This document shows positions 40,924-51,475 of a stretch of 64,000 nucleotides of DNA, piece by piece. Below the pieces are notes generated by a model. That model did no database searches. It saw nothing but the letters and a program-made list of their open reading frames with translations, and was not told the DNA's origin. A program made the translations under genes and the position numbers. Positions within the stretch are counted from its first letter, which is position 1. The number at the start of each line of letters is the position of its first letter. Source of the DNA: Mycolicibacter heraklionensis (GTDB lineage: Bacteria; Actinomycetota; Actinomycetes; Mycobacteriales; Mycobacteriaceae); contig LZME01000136.1 in assembly GCA_001673575.1 (NCBI GenBank), positions 1 through 64,000 on the forward strand. The letters run 5' to 3'.

Positions 40924-41052
40924 GACGCGCGAGCTGCGGGCGGCCCGTCGGCGCCCCCGTTTCGCGGACCTAAGACCCTCGGCGTTAATTCATCAACGAC
41001 CAGCCAGGACCGAGGCCCGATGACGACTCGATAATTCTCACATGGCAGTGTT

Positions 41053-41820
41053 GTGAAAATGACGAGTCGCGAGGTTCTTGGGCAACAGGCGGCGGCCTTC
41101 CTGGCGCTGCACCAACCGGGCAATCCGGTGATCCTGCCAACCGTGTGGGACGTATGGTCGGCAAAGCTGGCCGTCGGCGCCGGATTCGCCGCGCTGACCA
41201 TCGGCAGCAAGCCGGTCGCCGAATCGCTGGGCAAGACCGACGGCGAGGGTATGTCGTTCGCCGAGGTCCTGGACCGCGCACGCCAGATCACCGCCGCCGT
41301 CGACGTGCCGGTGTCGCTCGACATCGAGTCCGGGTACGCCCAGTCGCCCGCCAGCCTGGTCGACGGCCTGCTGGATGCCGGTGTGGTCGGGTGCAACATC
41401 GAGGACTCGGTGCACAGCGAAGACAAGCGGCTGCGGTCGTCGCCCGAGCATGCCGAGTACGTGGCCGCGCTGCGGGCAGCCGCCGACGCCGCAGGCCCAC
41501 ACCTGGTGATCAACGCCCGCACCGATCTGTTCCTGCGCAAAGACGGTGACGACGCCGACCGCGTCGACCGGGCGATCGCGCGGCTGACCGAATGCGCGCA
41601 CGCGGGAGCCGACGTGCTCTACCCGGTCGGTTTCCATGACGCAGAGACCCTGCGCGTCCTGGCCGAAGCCTTGCCGAAGCCGGTCAACGCGCTCGTCGCA
41701 CCCGATACCGCCGATCCCGCCTCGTTCGGCCCGCTCGGTATCGCGCGGATCAGCTTCGGACCGCTGTTGCAGGCCACCCTGGGCAAGCACGCCGGGGAGG
41801 TCCTGGCCCGCTGGGCCTGA
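41053..41820 (+). CDS. Isocitrate lyase/PEP mutase superfamily protein
   Basis: TIM-barrel enzyme of 255 aa (253 if ATG 41059 is used). Family marks are PTVWDVWSAKLAVGAGFAAL, the Mg-binding PVSLDIESGYA, and GVVGCNIEDSVH. The usual lyase KKCGH-type catalytic Cys loop is absent from the expected region, which instead reads SKPVAESLGKTDGEGMSF, so a carboxyphosphonoenolpyruvate- or oxaloacetate-acting activity is as likely as 2-methylisocitrate cleavage. It resembles M. tuberculosis Rv1998c. No Shine-Dalgarno stands out. Confidence 0.82.
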   Translation: MKMTSREVLGQQAAAFLALHQPGNPVILPTVWDVWSAKLAVGAGFAALTIGSKPVAESLGKTDGEGMSFAEVLDRARQITAAVDVPVSLDIESGYAQSPASLVDGLLDAGVVGCNIEDSVHSEDKRLRSSPEHAEYVAALRAAADAAGPHLVINARTDLFLRKDGDDADRVDRAIARLTECAHAGADVLYPVGFHDAETLRVLAEALPKPVNALVAPDTADPASFGPLGIARISFGPLLQATLGKHAGEVLARWA

Positions 41821-41862
41821 GCGCAGTCTTCCCGTACCGTCGACACCGAATTTGACACCTGT

Positions 41863-41868
41863 TAAGTT
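41863..41868 (+). promoter_or_regulatory. -10 element of a leaderless SDR transcript
   Basis: TAAGTT lies exactly 7 nt before the GTG at 41876. TTGACA at 41852-41857 is too close (5 nt) to act as its -35. Confidence 0.5.
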
Positions 41869-41875
41869 CGTCGTC

Positions 41876-42730
41876 GTGGACAACATTCGCGGTAAGACCA
41901 TTGCCATCACCGGCGCCGCCCGTGGTATCGGGCTGGCCACCGCCACCGCCCTGCTGGCGCGTGGCGCTCGGGTCGTCATCGGCGACCGTGACGTCGCGGT
42001 TCTCGACAAGGCGGTAAAGCAGCTCAGCTCGGGCGGTCAGGTCAGCGGCCACCCGCTGGATGTCACCGACCGCGAATCGTTCTCGACCTTCCTGGACAAG
42101 GCCCGTGCCGACGGCGACGGCCACATCGACGTGCTGATCAACAATGCCGGCGTCATGCCGGTCGGGCCGTTCCTCGACCAGTCACCCGAATCCATCCGCT
42201 CGGCGACCGAGGTCAACTTCTACGGCGTGCTCAACGGCTGCCAGCTGGTGCTCCCGGAGATGATCAAGCGCCGTAGCGGCCACATCATCAACATCGCCTC
42301 GCTGGCCGGCGTCGTGGCCGTACCCGGTCAAGTGCTCTACGCCGGAACCAAATTCGCCGTCGTCGGCCTGACCACCGCGATGTCCGATGAGTTCGCACCG
42401 CAGGGCGTCAAGGTCTCTGCCGTGCTACCCACCTTCACCAACACCGAATTGATCTCGGGCACAACGCCGTCGGCGGCCCAGAAGCCGGTCGAACCCGAAG
42501 ACATCGCCGCCGGGGTGGTCAAGGTGCTCGACAAGCCCAAGACACTGGTCTCGGTGCCCAGCTTTGGGCGTCGCGTCTCGATCCTGGCGAGCCTGCTGCC
42601 CGACCGGGGCCGTCGCTGGCTGAACAAGAAGACCCACAACGACACGGTGTTCTTGCAGTTCGACACCGCGGCCCGCAAGGCGTACGAGGACCGCGCGCAG
42701 CACGCCACCGGCGTCGTCGAAGGCGACTGA
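41876..42730 (+). CDS. Short-chain dehydrogenase/reductase
   Basis: Classical SDR of 284 aa. The cofactor motif is TGAARGIGLATA (TGxxxGxG), followed by LINNAGVMPVGP, the Ser in NIASLAGVV and the YAGTK (YxxxK) catalytic pair. The C-terminal tail (LPDRGRRWLNKKTHNDTVFL) is typical of mycobacterial SDRs. GTG 41876 has no Shine-Dalgarno but a -10 7 nt upstream. Substrate unknown. Transcription should stop at the strong hairpin 42734-42763. Confidence 0.88.
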   Translation: MDNIRGKTIAITGAARGIGLATATALLARGARVVIGDRDVAVLDKAVKQLSSGGQVSGHPLDVTDRESFSTFLDKARADGDGHIDVLINNAGVMPVGPFLDQSPESIRSATEVNFYGVLNGCQLVLPEMIKRRSGHIINIASLAGVVAVPGQVLYAGTKFAVVGLTTAMSDEFAPQGVKVSAVLPTFTNTELISGTTPSAAQKPVEPEDIAAGVVKVLDKPKTLVSVPSFGRRVSILASLLPDRGRRWLNKKTHNDTVFLQFDTAARKAYEDRAQHATGVVEGD

Positions 42731-42733
42731 GCA

Positions 42734-42763
42734 CCCGGGATCACTTCCCAGAGTGATCCCGGG
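42734..42763. terminator. Bidirectional terminator between SDR and metZ
   Basis: CCCGGGATCACT pairs perfectly with AGTGATCCCGGG around a 6-nt loop (TCCCAG). It stands between two convergent stops, 3 nt after the SDR stop and 8 nt before the metZ stop. Confidence 0.85.
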
Positions 42764-42770
42764 CGTCTGC

Positions 42771-44057
42771 CTATCCCAGCGCCTGATCCAGGTCGGCGAT
42801 CAGGTCGTCGGTGCCTTCCAGCCCGACGGAGATCCGCACCACCCCGTCGCCGAGTCCGATTGCGGCGCGACCGTCGGGCCCCATCGCCCGGTGGGTGGTG
42901 GTGGCCGGATGGGTGATCAGGGACTTCGCGTCCCCGAGGTTGTTGGAGATGTCGATCAGTTTCAGTTTGTCCAGCAGCTCGAATGCCCGCTGCTTGGCGC
43001 CGCTTTGGGGCCCGTCAAGTTCGAAGGTGATGACAGTGCCGCCGCCGGACATCTGTTTGCGCGCCAAATCGTATTGCGGGTGCGACGCCAAGAAGGGGTA
43101 GCGAACCCAACTCACCGCCGGATGCTGCTCCAGGAACTCCGCGATCCGCAGCGCCGCGGAATTTGCGTAGTCAACCCGAATCGCCAGCGTTTCAAGGCCT
43201 TTCAACAAGATCCAGGCATTGAAGGCGCTCAGCGCGGGTCCGGTGTGCCGCATCAGGGTTTGCACCGGGCCGTCGATGTACTCCTGGTCGCCCAGGATCG
43301 CCCCACCCAGGACGCGTCCTTGCCCGTCGAGGTGCTTGGTGCCGGAGTACACCACCACATCCACCCCGAGCGGTAGCCCCTGCTGCAGCAACGGGGTGGC
43401 GAACACGTTGTCCAGCACCACTTTCGCCCCGGCGGCGTGCGCCAGCTCGGTGACCGCGGCGATGTCCACCAGCGACTGCATCGGGTTGGACGGTGTCTCG
43501 AAGAACACCGCCTGGGTGGGTACCGAGAGTGCCTGCTCCCACTGCGCCAGGTCCTCGCCGTCGACGAACACGGTTTCCACGCCCCAGCGGGGCAGGATCT
43601 CGTTGCAGATCACGAAGCAGGATCCGAACAGGCTGCGCGCGGCCACCAGACGATCGCCGGCCTTCAACAACGCGCCGAGTGCCACGAACACCGCCGCCAT
43701 GCCGCTGGCCGTGGCAAACGCCGCCGGTGCCCCTTCGATCAGGCGCAGTCGTTCCTCGAACATCGACACCGTCGGGTTGCCGTAGCGCGAGTAGACGAAC
43801 CGGTCGACCTCGCCGGTAAACGCCTGCTCCGCGGCGGCCGCCGAATCGTAGACGTATCCGGAGGTCAGGAACAGCCCCTCGGCGGTCTCCTCGAACTGGG
43901 TGCGCAGCAGGCCGCCGCGCACCCCGATGGTGGCCGCGCTGACACCGTCCGGCAGCGGTTTCGGGATGCGGACCGACGGTTCAGCGAGGCTCGACGAAGG
44001 AGAGCCGACGCTGGGACCGGCGCATTTACCCGAGCGGGACGGTTGCGAGTCGCTCAT
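42771..44057 (-). CDS. metZ: O-succinylhomoserine sulfhydrylase MetZ with repeat-encoded N-terminal insertion
   Basis: PLP enzyme of the Cys/Met metabolism family, 428 aa, that forms homocysteine from O-succinylhomoserine and sulfide. The PLP lysine lies in VVYSGTKHLDGQGR; other marks are TSGYVYDSAAAAEQAF, SRYGNPTVSMFEERL and NPMQSLVDIAAVTE. M. tuberculosis MetZ is about 406 aa. The extra residues near the N-terminus (CAGPSVGSPSSSLAEPSV) are encoded by the interspersed repeat at 43975-44024. ATG 44057 overlaps the rhodanese stop (ATGA), which confirms this start. Confidence 0.95.
   Translation of the reverse strand: MSDSQPSRSGKCAGPSVGSPSSSLAEPSVRIPKPLPDGVSAATIGVRGGLLRTQFEETAEGLFLTSGYVYDSAAAAEQAFTGEVDRFVYSRYGNPTVSMFEERLRLIEGAPAAFATASGMAAVFVALGALLKAGDRLVAARSLFGSCFVICNEILPRWGVETVFVDGEDLAQWEQALSVPTQAVFFETPSNPMQSLVDIAAVTELAHAAGAKVVLDNVFATPLLQQGLPLGVDVVVYSGTKHLDGQGRVLGGAILGDQEYIDGPVQTLMRHTGPALSAFNAWILLKGLETLAIRVDYANSAALRIAEFLEQHPAVSWVRYPFLASHPQYDLARKQMSGGGTVITFELDGPQSGAKQRAFELLDKLKLIDISNNLGDAKSLITHPATTTHRAMGPDGRAAIGLGDGVVRISVGLEGTDDLIADLDQALG
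43975..44024. repeat. Interspersed repeat copy inside the metZ 5' end
   Basis: This reads GACGGTTCAGCGAGGCTCG, then ACGAAGGAGAGCCGACGC, then TGGGACCGGCGCA, and matches the copies in thiO and the TrmH gene. It is translated on the minus strand as GPSVGSPSSSLAEPS. Confidence 0.85.
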
Positions 44058-44458
44058 GACTGCGTCCAGGGCAGGCCGACGGCCCGCCAGCCCGCGCCAC
44101 CCCGGTGGGCGTGCTCGTCGAGATGGCCCTCGAAGCCGTCCAGCACGTTGTAGGACGGGGTCAGACCCAGCGCGGTACCGGCTTCGGCGGCCCCGATGGA
44201 GCGGTTGCCGGAGCGGCACAGGAAGATCGCCGGCCCGCCGGCGACGCGCGCGGCCAGTTCACGGGAGAAGTCGCGGTTGGGAGTTCCGTCGGAGTGAACC
44301 CACTCGATGCAGACCAGTTCGCGGCCCAGCCCGGAGACGTCGGGCAGTCCGACGAAGCGCCATTCGGCGTCGGTGCGCACGTCGATGAGCGTCGCCGCCG
44401 AGTCATCGCGCAGTATCGCCCAGGCCTGCTCAGGTGTGATATCTCCTGCGTAGCTCAC
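44054..44458 (-). CDS. Rhodanese-domain protein (Rv0390-like)
   Basis: Single rhodanese domain, 134 aa. The active-site loop is FLCRSGNRSIGA with the catalytic Cys, and the domain opens with LIDVRTDAEWRFVGLPD. It probably transfers sulfur, and its overlap with metZ (4 nt) suggests it supplies or manages sulfide for homocysteine synthesis; the link is inference from operon structure. The start is GTG 44458 (VSYAGDITPEQAWAIL). The same pair, Rv0390-metZ, exists in M. tuberculosis. Confidence 0.9.
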   Translation of the reverse strand: MSYAGDITPEQAWAILRDDSAATLIDVRTDAEWRFVGLPDVSGLGRELVCIEWVHSDGTPNRDFSRELAARVAGGPAIFLCRSGNRSIGAAEAGTALGLTPSYNVLDGFEGHLDEHAHRGGAGWRAVGLPWTQS

Positions 44459-44501
44459 CTGCGGAAGTCTTGCACCTGAACCCGGTTCACGCCACGGCGG
44501 G

Positions 44502-45755
44502 TCACGGCCAGAGCTTGCCCAGAACGGTCGCCACCTGCGCCGCACGGTCGCGGGCGACCGCGACGTCTGGCCCGGTGGCCAGCGCCAAGCCCAGCCGCCG
44601 ACGCGGGTGCCCCTCGTGGTGGGAGAACACCACCACATCACTTTCCGTCACGCTGAGTGCATCGGCGACCACCGCCACGCTGTCCGGTGTGGTCTCGACG
44701 GCGGTCCCGACGGGACGACGCGAGTAGATCAGCCGGGCCGCCCCGGGCGAGACCATGATGGTGTCGGTCGCCAGCCCGAGGATCCCGCGCGCCTGCAGCT
44801 CGAACCCCGAGAGCCGCTGGGTGCGCAACGTCAGCAGGTTGGCGTCGTACGGGCGCACATCGACCCCGGCGAAATACACCTCATCGCCGTATACCAGCAA
44901 CTCCACGCCGAACAGACCGCGTCCGCCGAGTGCGCGGGCGACCCGTGCGGCGATCGACTTGGCCGCATCCAGCGCCACCGCGCTCATCGGGTGCGGCTGC
45001 CAGAACTCCACCGTCAGTTGGCCGTTCGGCTCCTCGACGCTGCGGTGGCCGATGGGTGCGCAGAAGTCCAATGCCGGTCCGTTCGGGCCATCGCGATGGA
45101 CGGCCAGCAGGGTGACCTCGCTGTCGACCTCGACCACCGTCTCGGCCAGCACTCGCGGGGGCGTCTCCGACGCGCTGGCCACCACCGCGCGCTCCCAGGC
45201 GGGCTCAATGTCGCTGTCGCGGACCATCACCGAACGGCCCTCGCCGAGCGAACCGCCCACCGGTTTGACCAACATCGGGTAACCGGCCCGCTGCGCCACC
45301 TCGCGCAGCTCCTCGACCGAGCCGGCGAACCAGAACGGTGCGGTGGGCAGCCCCAGCTCCTCGGAGGCCAGCCGCCGCATCCCCTCGGGGTCTGCGGCCA
45401 ACCGGGCCCCGCGGATGCCGGGCACCAACTGGGTGAAACCGGTGTCGGCGGCGGCAGTCAACGCGTCGGTCGCCACCACCTCGGAGGCAACCACCACGAA
45501 CTTCGGCTGCAACCACCGGATGGCCGCCGCCAATTCGTCGCTGTCACCGAGATCGACCACCACCGAGCGGTCAACGATGCCGTGCAACGCGGCGTCGGCG
45601 TAGCGATCGACGGCGATCACCTCGGCGCCGAGGCGCTGCAGCGCCGTCACCAGCTCGCGGCTGAGATCACCGGACCCGAGCAACGCGACCCGGGTACGGC
45701 TAGGACCGTCGACGGGCAACCGCTCGGTCACCAACTCACCCGCCTCGCCGTTCAC
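44502..45755 (-). CDS. purT: Formate-dependent GAR transformylase PurT
   Basis: ATP-grasp enzyme of 417 aa that formylates glycinamide ribonucleotide using formate and ATP in purine synthesis. The N-terminal preATP-grasp segment is VALLGSGDLSRELVTALQR, followed by PMLVKPVGGSLGEGRSVMV (ATP lid), RGLFGVELLVYGDEVYF and a C-terminal barrel. GTG 45755 has GGGAGGG upstream. Its position next to the rhodanese-metZ pair is conserved. The long open frame upstream to 46634 is the complement of the antiporter gene. Confidence 0.95.
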   Translation of the reverse strand: MNGEAGELVTERLPVDGPSRTRVALLGSGDLSRELVTALQRLGAEVIAVDRYADAALHGIVDRSVVVDLGDSDELAAAIRWLQPKFVVVASEVVATDALTAAADTGFTQLVPGIRGARLAADPEGMRRLASEELGLPTAPFWFAGSVEELREVAQRAGYPMLVKPVGGSLGEGRSVMVRDSDIEPAWERAVVASASETPPRVLAETVVEVDSEVTLLAVHRDGPNGPALDFCAPIGHRSVEEPNGQLTVEFWQPHPMSAVALDAAKSIAARVARALGGRGLFGVELLVYGDEVYFAGVDVRPYDANLLTLRTQRLSGFELQARGILGLATDTIMVSPGAARLIYSRRPVGTAVETTPDSVAVVADALSVTESDVVVFSHHEGHPRRRLGLALATGPDVAVARDRAAQVATVLGKLWP

Positions 45756-45833
45756 CGCCCCACCCTCCCCGTGCCACGGCAATGTTGCATGCTGCTCCAG
45801 GATAGGGGGAAAGCGGATGGAGGTGCAGCGACG

Positions 45834-47432
45834 ATGAACGCCGCACTGTTGGGGCCCCTGGTGGCCGCGGTGCTGGTCGCGGCCATCGCGCGGCATCGCA
45901 GACTGTCCGCGCCCCTGGTGTTGGTGATTACCGGCCTGCTGGTCGGACTGATCCCGGCGGTACCGGAGATCGTCCTGCGGCCCGAACTGGTGCTGTTCGT
46001 GATCCTGCCGCCACTGCTGTGGTCGGCCGGTTTGGAAAGCTCCGTGATCAGCATGCGCCGCAACCGGCGCCCCATCATCCTGCTGGCCGTCGGACTGCCG
46101 CTGGCCACCACCGTCGCCGTCGGCGTGGTCGCGTACTACACCGTGCCGGAACTGACCCTGGCCGCGGCGCTGACCCTGGGCGCGATCGTGGCGCCGCCGG
46201 ACGCGGTGTCGGCGACTGCCGTCGGCCGCCGCGTCGGGTTGCCGCGGCCGATCATGACGCTGCTGGGCGGCGAGAGCCTGCTCAACGATGCGACCGCGCT
46301 GACCGTCTACAAGGTGTCGCTGGCCGCGGCGATCGGCGTGGCCACCGGCTGGGGCACGGGCCTGCTGACCTTCGCGCTGGCCGCCGTCGGCGGCGTGGCG
46401 GTCGGGGTGGCGTTCGGCGCCATCATTGTGTTCATCCGGGCTCGGCTGACCGATCCGGTGGTGGAAAGCGCGGTCGGGCTGCTGGCCCCGTTCGTGATCT
46501 ATCTGGCGGCCGAGGAGATCCACGGTTCCGGGGTGCTCGCGGTGGTGGTCGCCGCGCTGATCCTGGGGCAGCGCTTCACCCGCGCCCACTACGCCACCCG
46601 GCTGCAGGATCAGGCCGTCTGGCGCGCCGTGCAACTGGTGCTGGAGTCACTGGCGTTTCTGCTGATCGGACTGCAACTACCCGCCGTAGTGCAGAACCTG
46701 CATGGCGTGCGTTTCGCCACGCTGATCGTGGCGTCGCTGGCGGTGTTCGGGACGCTGCTGGCGGTGCGAGCGGTGTGGGTGGTGACCTTCGCCTACGCAC
46801 CCCGAATCCTGTCGGAGAAGGTCCGGCAACGAGAAGCCGCGCCGACCCCGGGCCAGGTGTTCGTGCTGGCCTGGGCCGGCATGCGCGGTGTGGTGTCGCT
46901 CGCGGCCGCCTTCGGTGTGCCGTTGACGACGCTGTCCGGGGACCCGTTCCCGGGTCGTCCGCAACTGGTGTTCTTGACCTTCGTGGTGGTGGTGGGCACC
47001 CTGCTGCTGCACGGGCTCACGCTGCCCTGGGTGATCCGCCGGCTGGGCGTACCCACCGACCAGGACCACGCCGATGCGATTGCCGCGGCTGCCGCGCAGG
47101 ACAAGGCGGCCCTGGCCGCTGCCCAGCGCCTCGACGAAGTGCTCGCCTCGACGGAGCCGTCACCGGCCAGCGAGCGCGCCGCCGACGCTTTGCGCGGCCT
47201 GAACACCCGGCGGCGCAACGCGGCCCGGGAACGGCTGCGGCGCTTCGACCCCGCCCACGACGACAGCGACGAGACCGCCGCCGCGGCGTTTCGCCGGCTC
47301 CGGTTGGAGATGCTGGCGGCCGAACGGATGGCGCTGATCCATGAACGCGACATTGGCCGCATCGACGACCAGGTACTGCGCAATGTGCTGCACCGGCTGG
47401 ATCTGGAAGAGGCGACGCTGAATCTCGACTGA
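45834..47432 (+). CDS. Na+/H+ antiporter (CPA1, YjcE/Rv2287-like)
   Basis: Membrane protein of 532 aa with about 12 spans and a ~110-residue charged cytosolic tail. Ion-site segments are LGAIVAPPDAVSATAVG and LLGGESLLNDATALTVYK; WAGMRGVVSLAAAFGVP lies in a late span. It is expected to exchange Na+ or K+ for H+. ATG 45834 is preceded by GGAGG about 11 nt upstream. The tail contains a possible coiled coil (DKAALAAAQRLDEVLAS). It is divergent from purT. Confidence 0.9.
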   Translation: MNAALLGPLVAAVLVAAIARHRRLSAPLVLVITGLLVGLIPAVPEIVLRPELVLFVILPPLLWSAGLESSVISMRRNRRPIILLAVGLPLATTVAVGVVAYYTVPELTLAAALTLGAIVAPPDAVSATAVGRRVGLPRPIMTLLGGESLLNDATALTVYKVSLAAAIGVATGWGTGLLTFALAAVGGVAVGVAFGAIIVFIRARLTDPVVESAVGLLAPFVIYLAAEEIHGSGVLAVVVAALILGQRFTRAHYATRLQDQAVWRAVQLVLESLAFLLIGLQLPAVVQNLHGVRFATLIVASLAVFGTLLAVRAVWVVTFAYAPRILSEKVRQREAAPTPGQVFVLAWAGMRGVVSLAAAFGVPLTTLSGDPFPGRPQLVFLTFVVVVGTLLLHGLTLPWVIRRLGVPTDQDHADAIAAAAAQDKAALAAAQRLDEVLASTEPSPASERAADALRGLNTRRRNAARERLRRFDPAHDDSDETAAAAFRRLRLEMLAAERMALIHERDIGRIDDQVLRNVLHRLDLEEATLNLD

Positions 47433-47449
47433 CCCGCGGGCCCCTCGCC

Positions 47450-47503
47450 GAGTGGCAATTCCACGACGCCTCAGCGGCGTGTCGCGTCGTGAGATTCCCA
47501 CTC
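47450..47503. repeat. Long imperfect palindrome after the antiporter gene
   Basis: GAGTGG-AATT-CACGACGC pairs with GCGTCGTG-ATT-CCACTC over about 54 nt with a few mismatches and a CTCAGCGG-containing loop. It lies 18 nt after the antiporter stop and upstream of the DoxX-like promoter, so it may serve as a terminator. Like 21400-21443 it has no T-run and resembles an extragenic palindrome. Confidence 0.6.
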
Positions 47504-47525
47504 GCGGTGGGCGCTACCCCGCGGC

Positions 47526-47531
47526 TAGGGT
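47526..47531 (+). promoter_or_regulatory. -10 element of a leaderless DoxX-like transcript
   Basis: TAGGGT lies exactly 7 nt before the ATG at 47539, and no Shine-Dalgarno is present. Confidence 0.45.
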
Positions 47532-47538
47532 CGGATCC

Positions 47539-47891
47539 ATGAGTGTCCTGACATCGCCGAAGACCTACACGGGGCTGGCGGCCTTCCAAGTCGCCGACGC
47601 GGTGGCCTGCGCCATTCCGGTGCCCTACATCGCCACGGCGCTTGACCAGCTGGGCTGCTCACCCGAGGTCCGCAAGGTGCTGCCGATCGTCAAAGCCGCT
47701 TCGGCGGTCGGCCTGCTGTCGGTGCACCGGTTTCCGGGATTGGCACGTCTGACCACCGCGGCGTTGACGTTGTACTTCGTCCTGGCGGTCGGCGCGCACA
47801 TCCGGGTGCGCGACGCCGTCGTCAACACCGTGCCGGCCGCAACATTGCTGACCCTGTTCGCGGCGATGACCATCAAGGGCCCAAGCTCCGG

Positions 47892-47895
<4 letters not shown>
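47539..47895 (+). CDS. Small DoxX-like membrane protein
   Basis: Protein of 118 aa with four hydrophobic segments (for example GLAAFQVADAVACAIPV and LTLYFVLAVGAHIRV) that match the DoxX_2-like pattern of small actinobacterial membrane proteins. Function unknown. ATG 47539 is favoured over the GTG at 47452, which lies in the palindrome. Its TAG stop shares the palindromic CTAG with the stop of the convergent thioesterase gene, a 4-nt tail-to-tail overlap. Confidence 0.75.
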
Positions 47896-49867
<1,972 letters not shown>

Positions 49868-49919
49868 TTACTGTGGTCCAGCCGGTGACTGAGCCTATCT
49901 GAAGAGATTCACAAGGAGC

Positions 49920-50612
49920 GTGTTGAACGCCACTAACGGCACCGAGAGCCTGAAGATGCCTCCCGAAACCGCCGTCCTGCTGTTTGCCGGACGGCCGCTG
50001 CCGCGCCCCTTGCGGGGGCTGCCAACGGTGCAGGTCGGCGACGAAACGAGCACCGATGATCTCGACGCCGCGATCGCCCGTTACCGCCGGTTGGTGGTCG
50101 TCGGCGCCGACGCGGACCTGGCCCGAATACTGACCCGGCTGCTCCGCACCGACCGCCTCGATGTCGAGGTCGGCTACGTGCCGCGACGGCGCACACCGGC
50201 CACCGCGGCCTACCGGCTGCCGTCCGGGTGGCGGGCCGCGCGGCGGTCCCGGCGGGGCTCCGCGCAGCCCGTGCCGCTGGTCCGCGACGATGCCGGCACC
50301 GTCCTGGTGGGTGTCGGCCGATGGCTGCCGGTGGACGGCGCCGCGGTACTGCACGGTGAGGGGATCGTCGACGACGCCCCCCTGTTCGACGGGGATGTGG
50401 CCGAGGTGTTGATCGAGCCGATGGGCACCGCACCGGGCGTGCGTGCCGGTGTCCCGGGCCGGCGCGGCCGGGTACGACGCTGGGTGGCGGGCCGCGCGGC
50501 CCAGTTGGGCACCACCGGCGCGCTGGTGGTGCGCGACGGCATCTACAGCAGCCGAACAGTGAAGCGGTCCACCTTTTATCGGCACATCGAGGACTGGCGG
50601 CTGGTCGGATAG
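49920..50612 (+). CDS. Rv0358-like conserved protein
   Basis: Protein of 230 aa without signal peptide or membrane span. It has an alpha/beta N-terminal half (AAIARYRRLVVVGADADL) and a basic central segment (RRTPATAAYRLPSGWRAARR), which recall the NAD/diacylglycerol-kinase-like catalytic fold, but no firm motif is present. GTG 49920 or TTG 49923 could start it; AAGGAG sits better for the TTG. The same gene lies between purA and the M50 protease in M. tuberculosis. Function unknown. Confidence 0.8.
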   Translation: MLNATNGTESLKMPPETAVLLFAGRPLPRPLRGLPTVQVGDETSTDDLDAAIARYRRLVVVGADADLARILTRLLRTDRLDVEVGYVPRRRTPATAAYRLPSGWRAARRSRRGSAQPVPLVRDDAGTVLVGVGRWLPVDGAAVLHGEGIVDDAPLFDGDVAEVLIEPMGTAPGVRAGVPGRRGRVRRWVAGRAAQLGTTGALVVRDGIYSSRTVKRSTFYRHIEDWRLVG

Positions 50613-50615
50613 CTT
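50610..50615 (+). promoter_or_regulatory. -10 element of a leaderless M50 protease transcript
   Basis: TAGCTT, overlapping the TAG stop of the upstream gene, lies exactly 7 nt before the GTG at 50623. Confidence 0.45.
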
Positions 50616-50622
50616 CTACTGC

Positions 50623-51408
50623 GTGAACGTGCATCCGCTGCGCGGGCAGGCGGTACGGCCCAGCCCGGTCTTCCTGGCACTGCTGGCCGTGACGGTCCTC
50701 GGCGGCGCACTGGCGTGGCAGGCCGGTGAAGAGATCCGGCCGCTCGCCTACGCCGGGGTGTTCGTGTTCGTCATCGCCGGCTGGCTGGTCTCGCTGTGTC
50801 TGCACGAGTTCGGTCACGCTTACACCGCGTGGCGGTTCGGTGACCACGGCGCCCAGATGCGCGGCTATCTGACCCTCAACCCGCTGCGCTACACCCATCC
50901 GGGCCTGTCCCTGGTGCTGCCGATGCTGTTCATCGTGCTCGGCGGCATCGGGCTGCCGGGCGGGGCGGTCTATGTGCAGACATCGTTCATGACGCCGCGG
51001 CGCCGCACCCTGGTCAGCCTGGCGGGCCCGGCCGCCAACCTGGTGCTGGCCGTGCTGCTGCTGGGCGCCACCCGCGCCCTCTACGACCCCGCCCACCCGG
51101 TGTTCTGGTCCGGGGTGGCGTTTCTGGGCTTCCTGGAGTTGACCGCAGTGGTGCTGAACCTGCTGCCGGTGCCGGGCCTCGACGGCTATGGCGCGCTGGA
51201 GCCCCACCTGAGTCCGGCCACCCAACGCGCCGTGGCGCCGTTCCAGCAGTGGGGCCTGCTGGTGCTGCTGATGTTGCTGCTGGCGTCGCCGATGCTGAAC
51301 CAGAAGTTCTTCGGAATGGTGTTGTGGTTCTTCGACCTGTTCGATGTGCCGCGCCTGCTGGTGTCGTGGGGTTTGAGCCTGACACAGTTCTGGAACTCCT
51401 GGTTCTGA
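50623..51408 (+). CDS. Site-2-protease-like M50 metalloprotease (Rv0359-like)
   Basis: Membrane protease of 261 aa. The zinc motif HEFGH (His61, Glu62, His65) lies within a hydrophobic span, and the third ligand lies in LNLLPVPGLDGYGALEP. About six spans are predicted. It has no PDZ domain, placing it in the rhomboid-adjacent small S2P group rather than with Rip1. It may cleave membrane-anchored regulators; the substrate is unknown. Neighbours are conserved with M. tuberculosis. Confidence 0.88.
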   Translation: MNVHPLRGQAVRPSPVFLALLAVTVLGGALAWQAGEEIRPLAYAGVFVFVIAGWLVSLCLHEFGHAYTAWRFGDHGAQMRGYLTLNPLRYTHPGLSLVLPMLFIVLGGIGLPGGAVYVQTSFMTPRRRTLVSLAGPAANLVLAVLLLGATRALYDPAHPVFWSGVAFLGFLELTAVVLNLLPVPGLDGYGALEPHLSPATQRAVAPFQQWGLLVLLMLLLASPMLNQKFFGMVLWFFDLFDVPRLLVSWGLSLTQFWNSWF

Positions 51409-51461
51409 GTTCCTAGCCGAGCGTGAACCCGACTTCACGCCCGACAGCGGACCGGTCCGCC

Positions 51462-51467
51462 TATATT
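51462..51467 (+). promoter_or_regulatory. -10 element upstream of the CDF transporter
   Basis: TATATT, a near-consensus -10, lies 8 nt before the ATG at 51476, so the transcript would be leaderless or nearly so. CACCTCCC between them is not a Shine-Dalgarno. Confidence 0.55.
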
Positions 51468-51475
51468 CACCTCCC

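Noticed and set aside
41852..41857. TTGACA as the -35 of the SDR promoter
   Set aside because: Only 5 nt separate it from the TAAGTT -10, and no -10 exists at 16-18 nt before the start codon.
44502..46634. 710-codon minus-strand reading of purT extending upstream
   Set aside because: The extra 290 codons are complement of the antiporter gene; GTG 45755 has a good Shine-Dalgarno and gives the family length.
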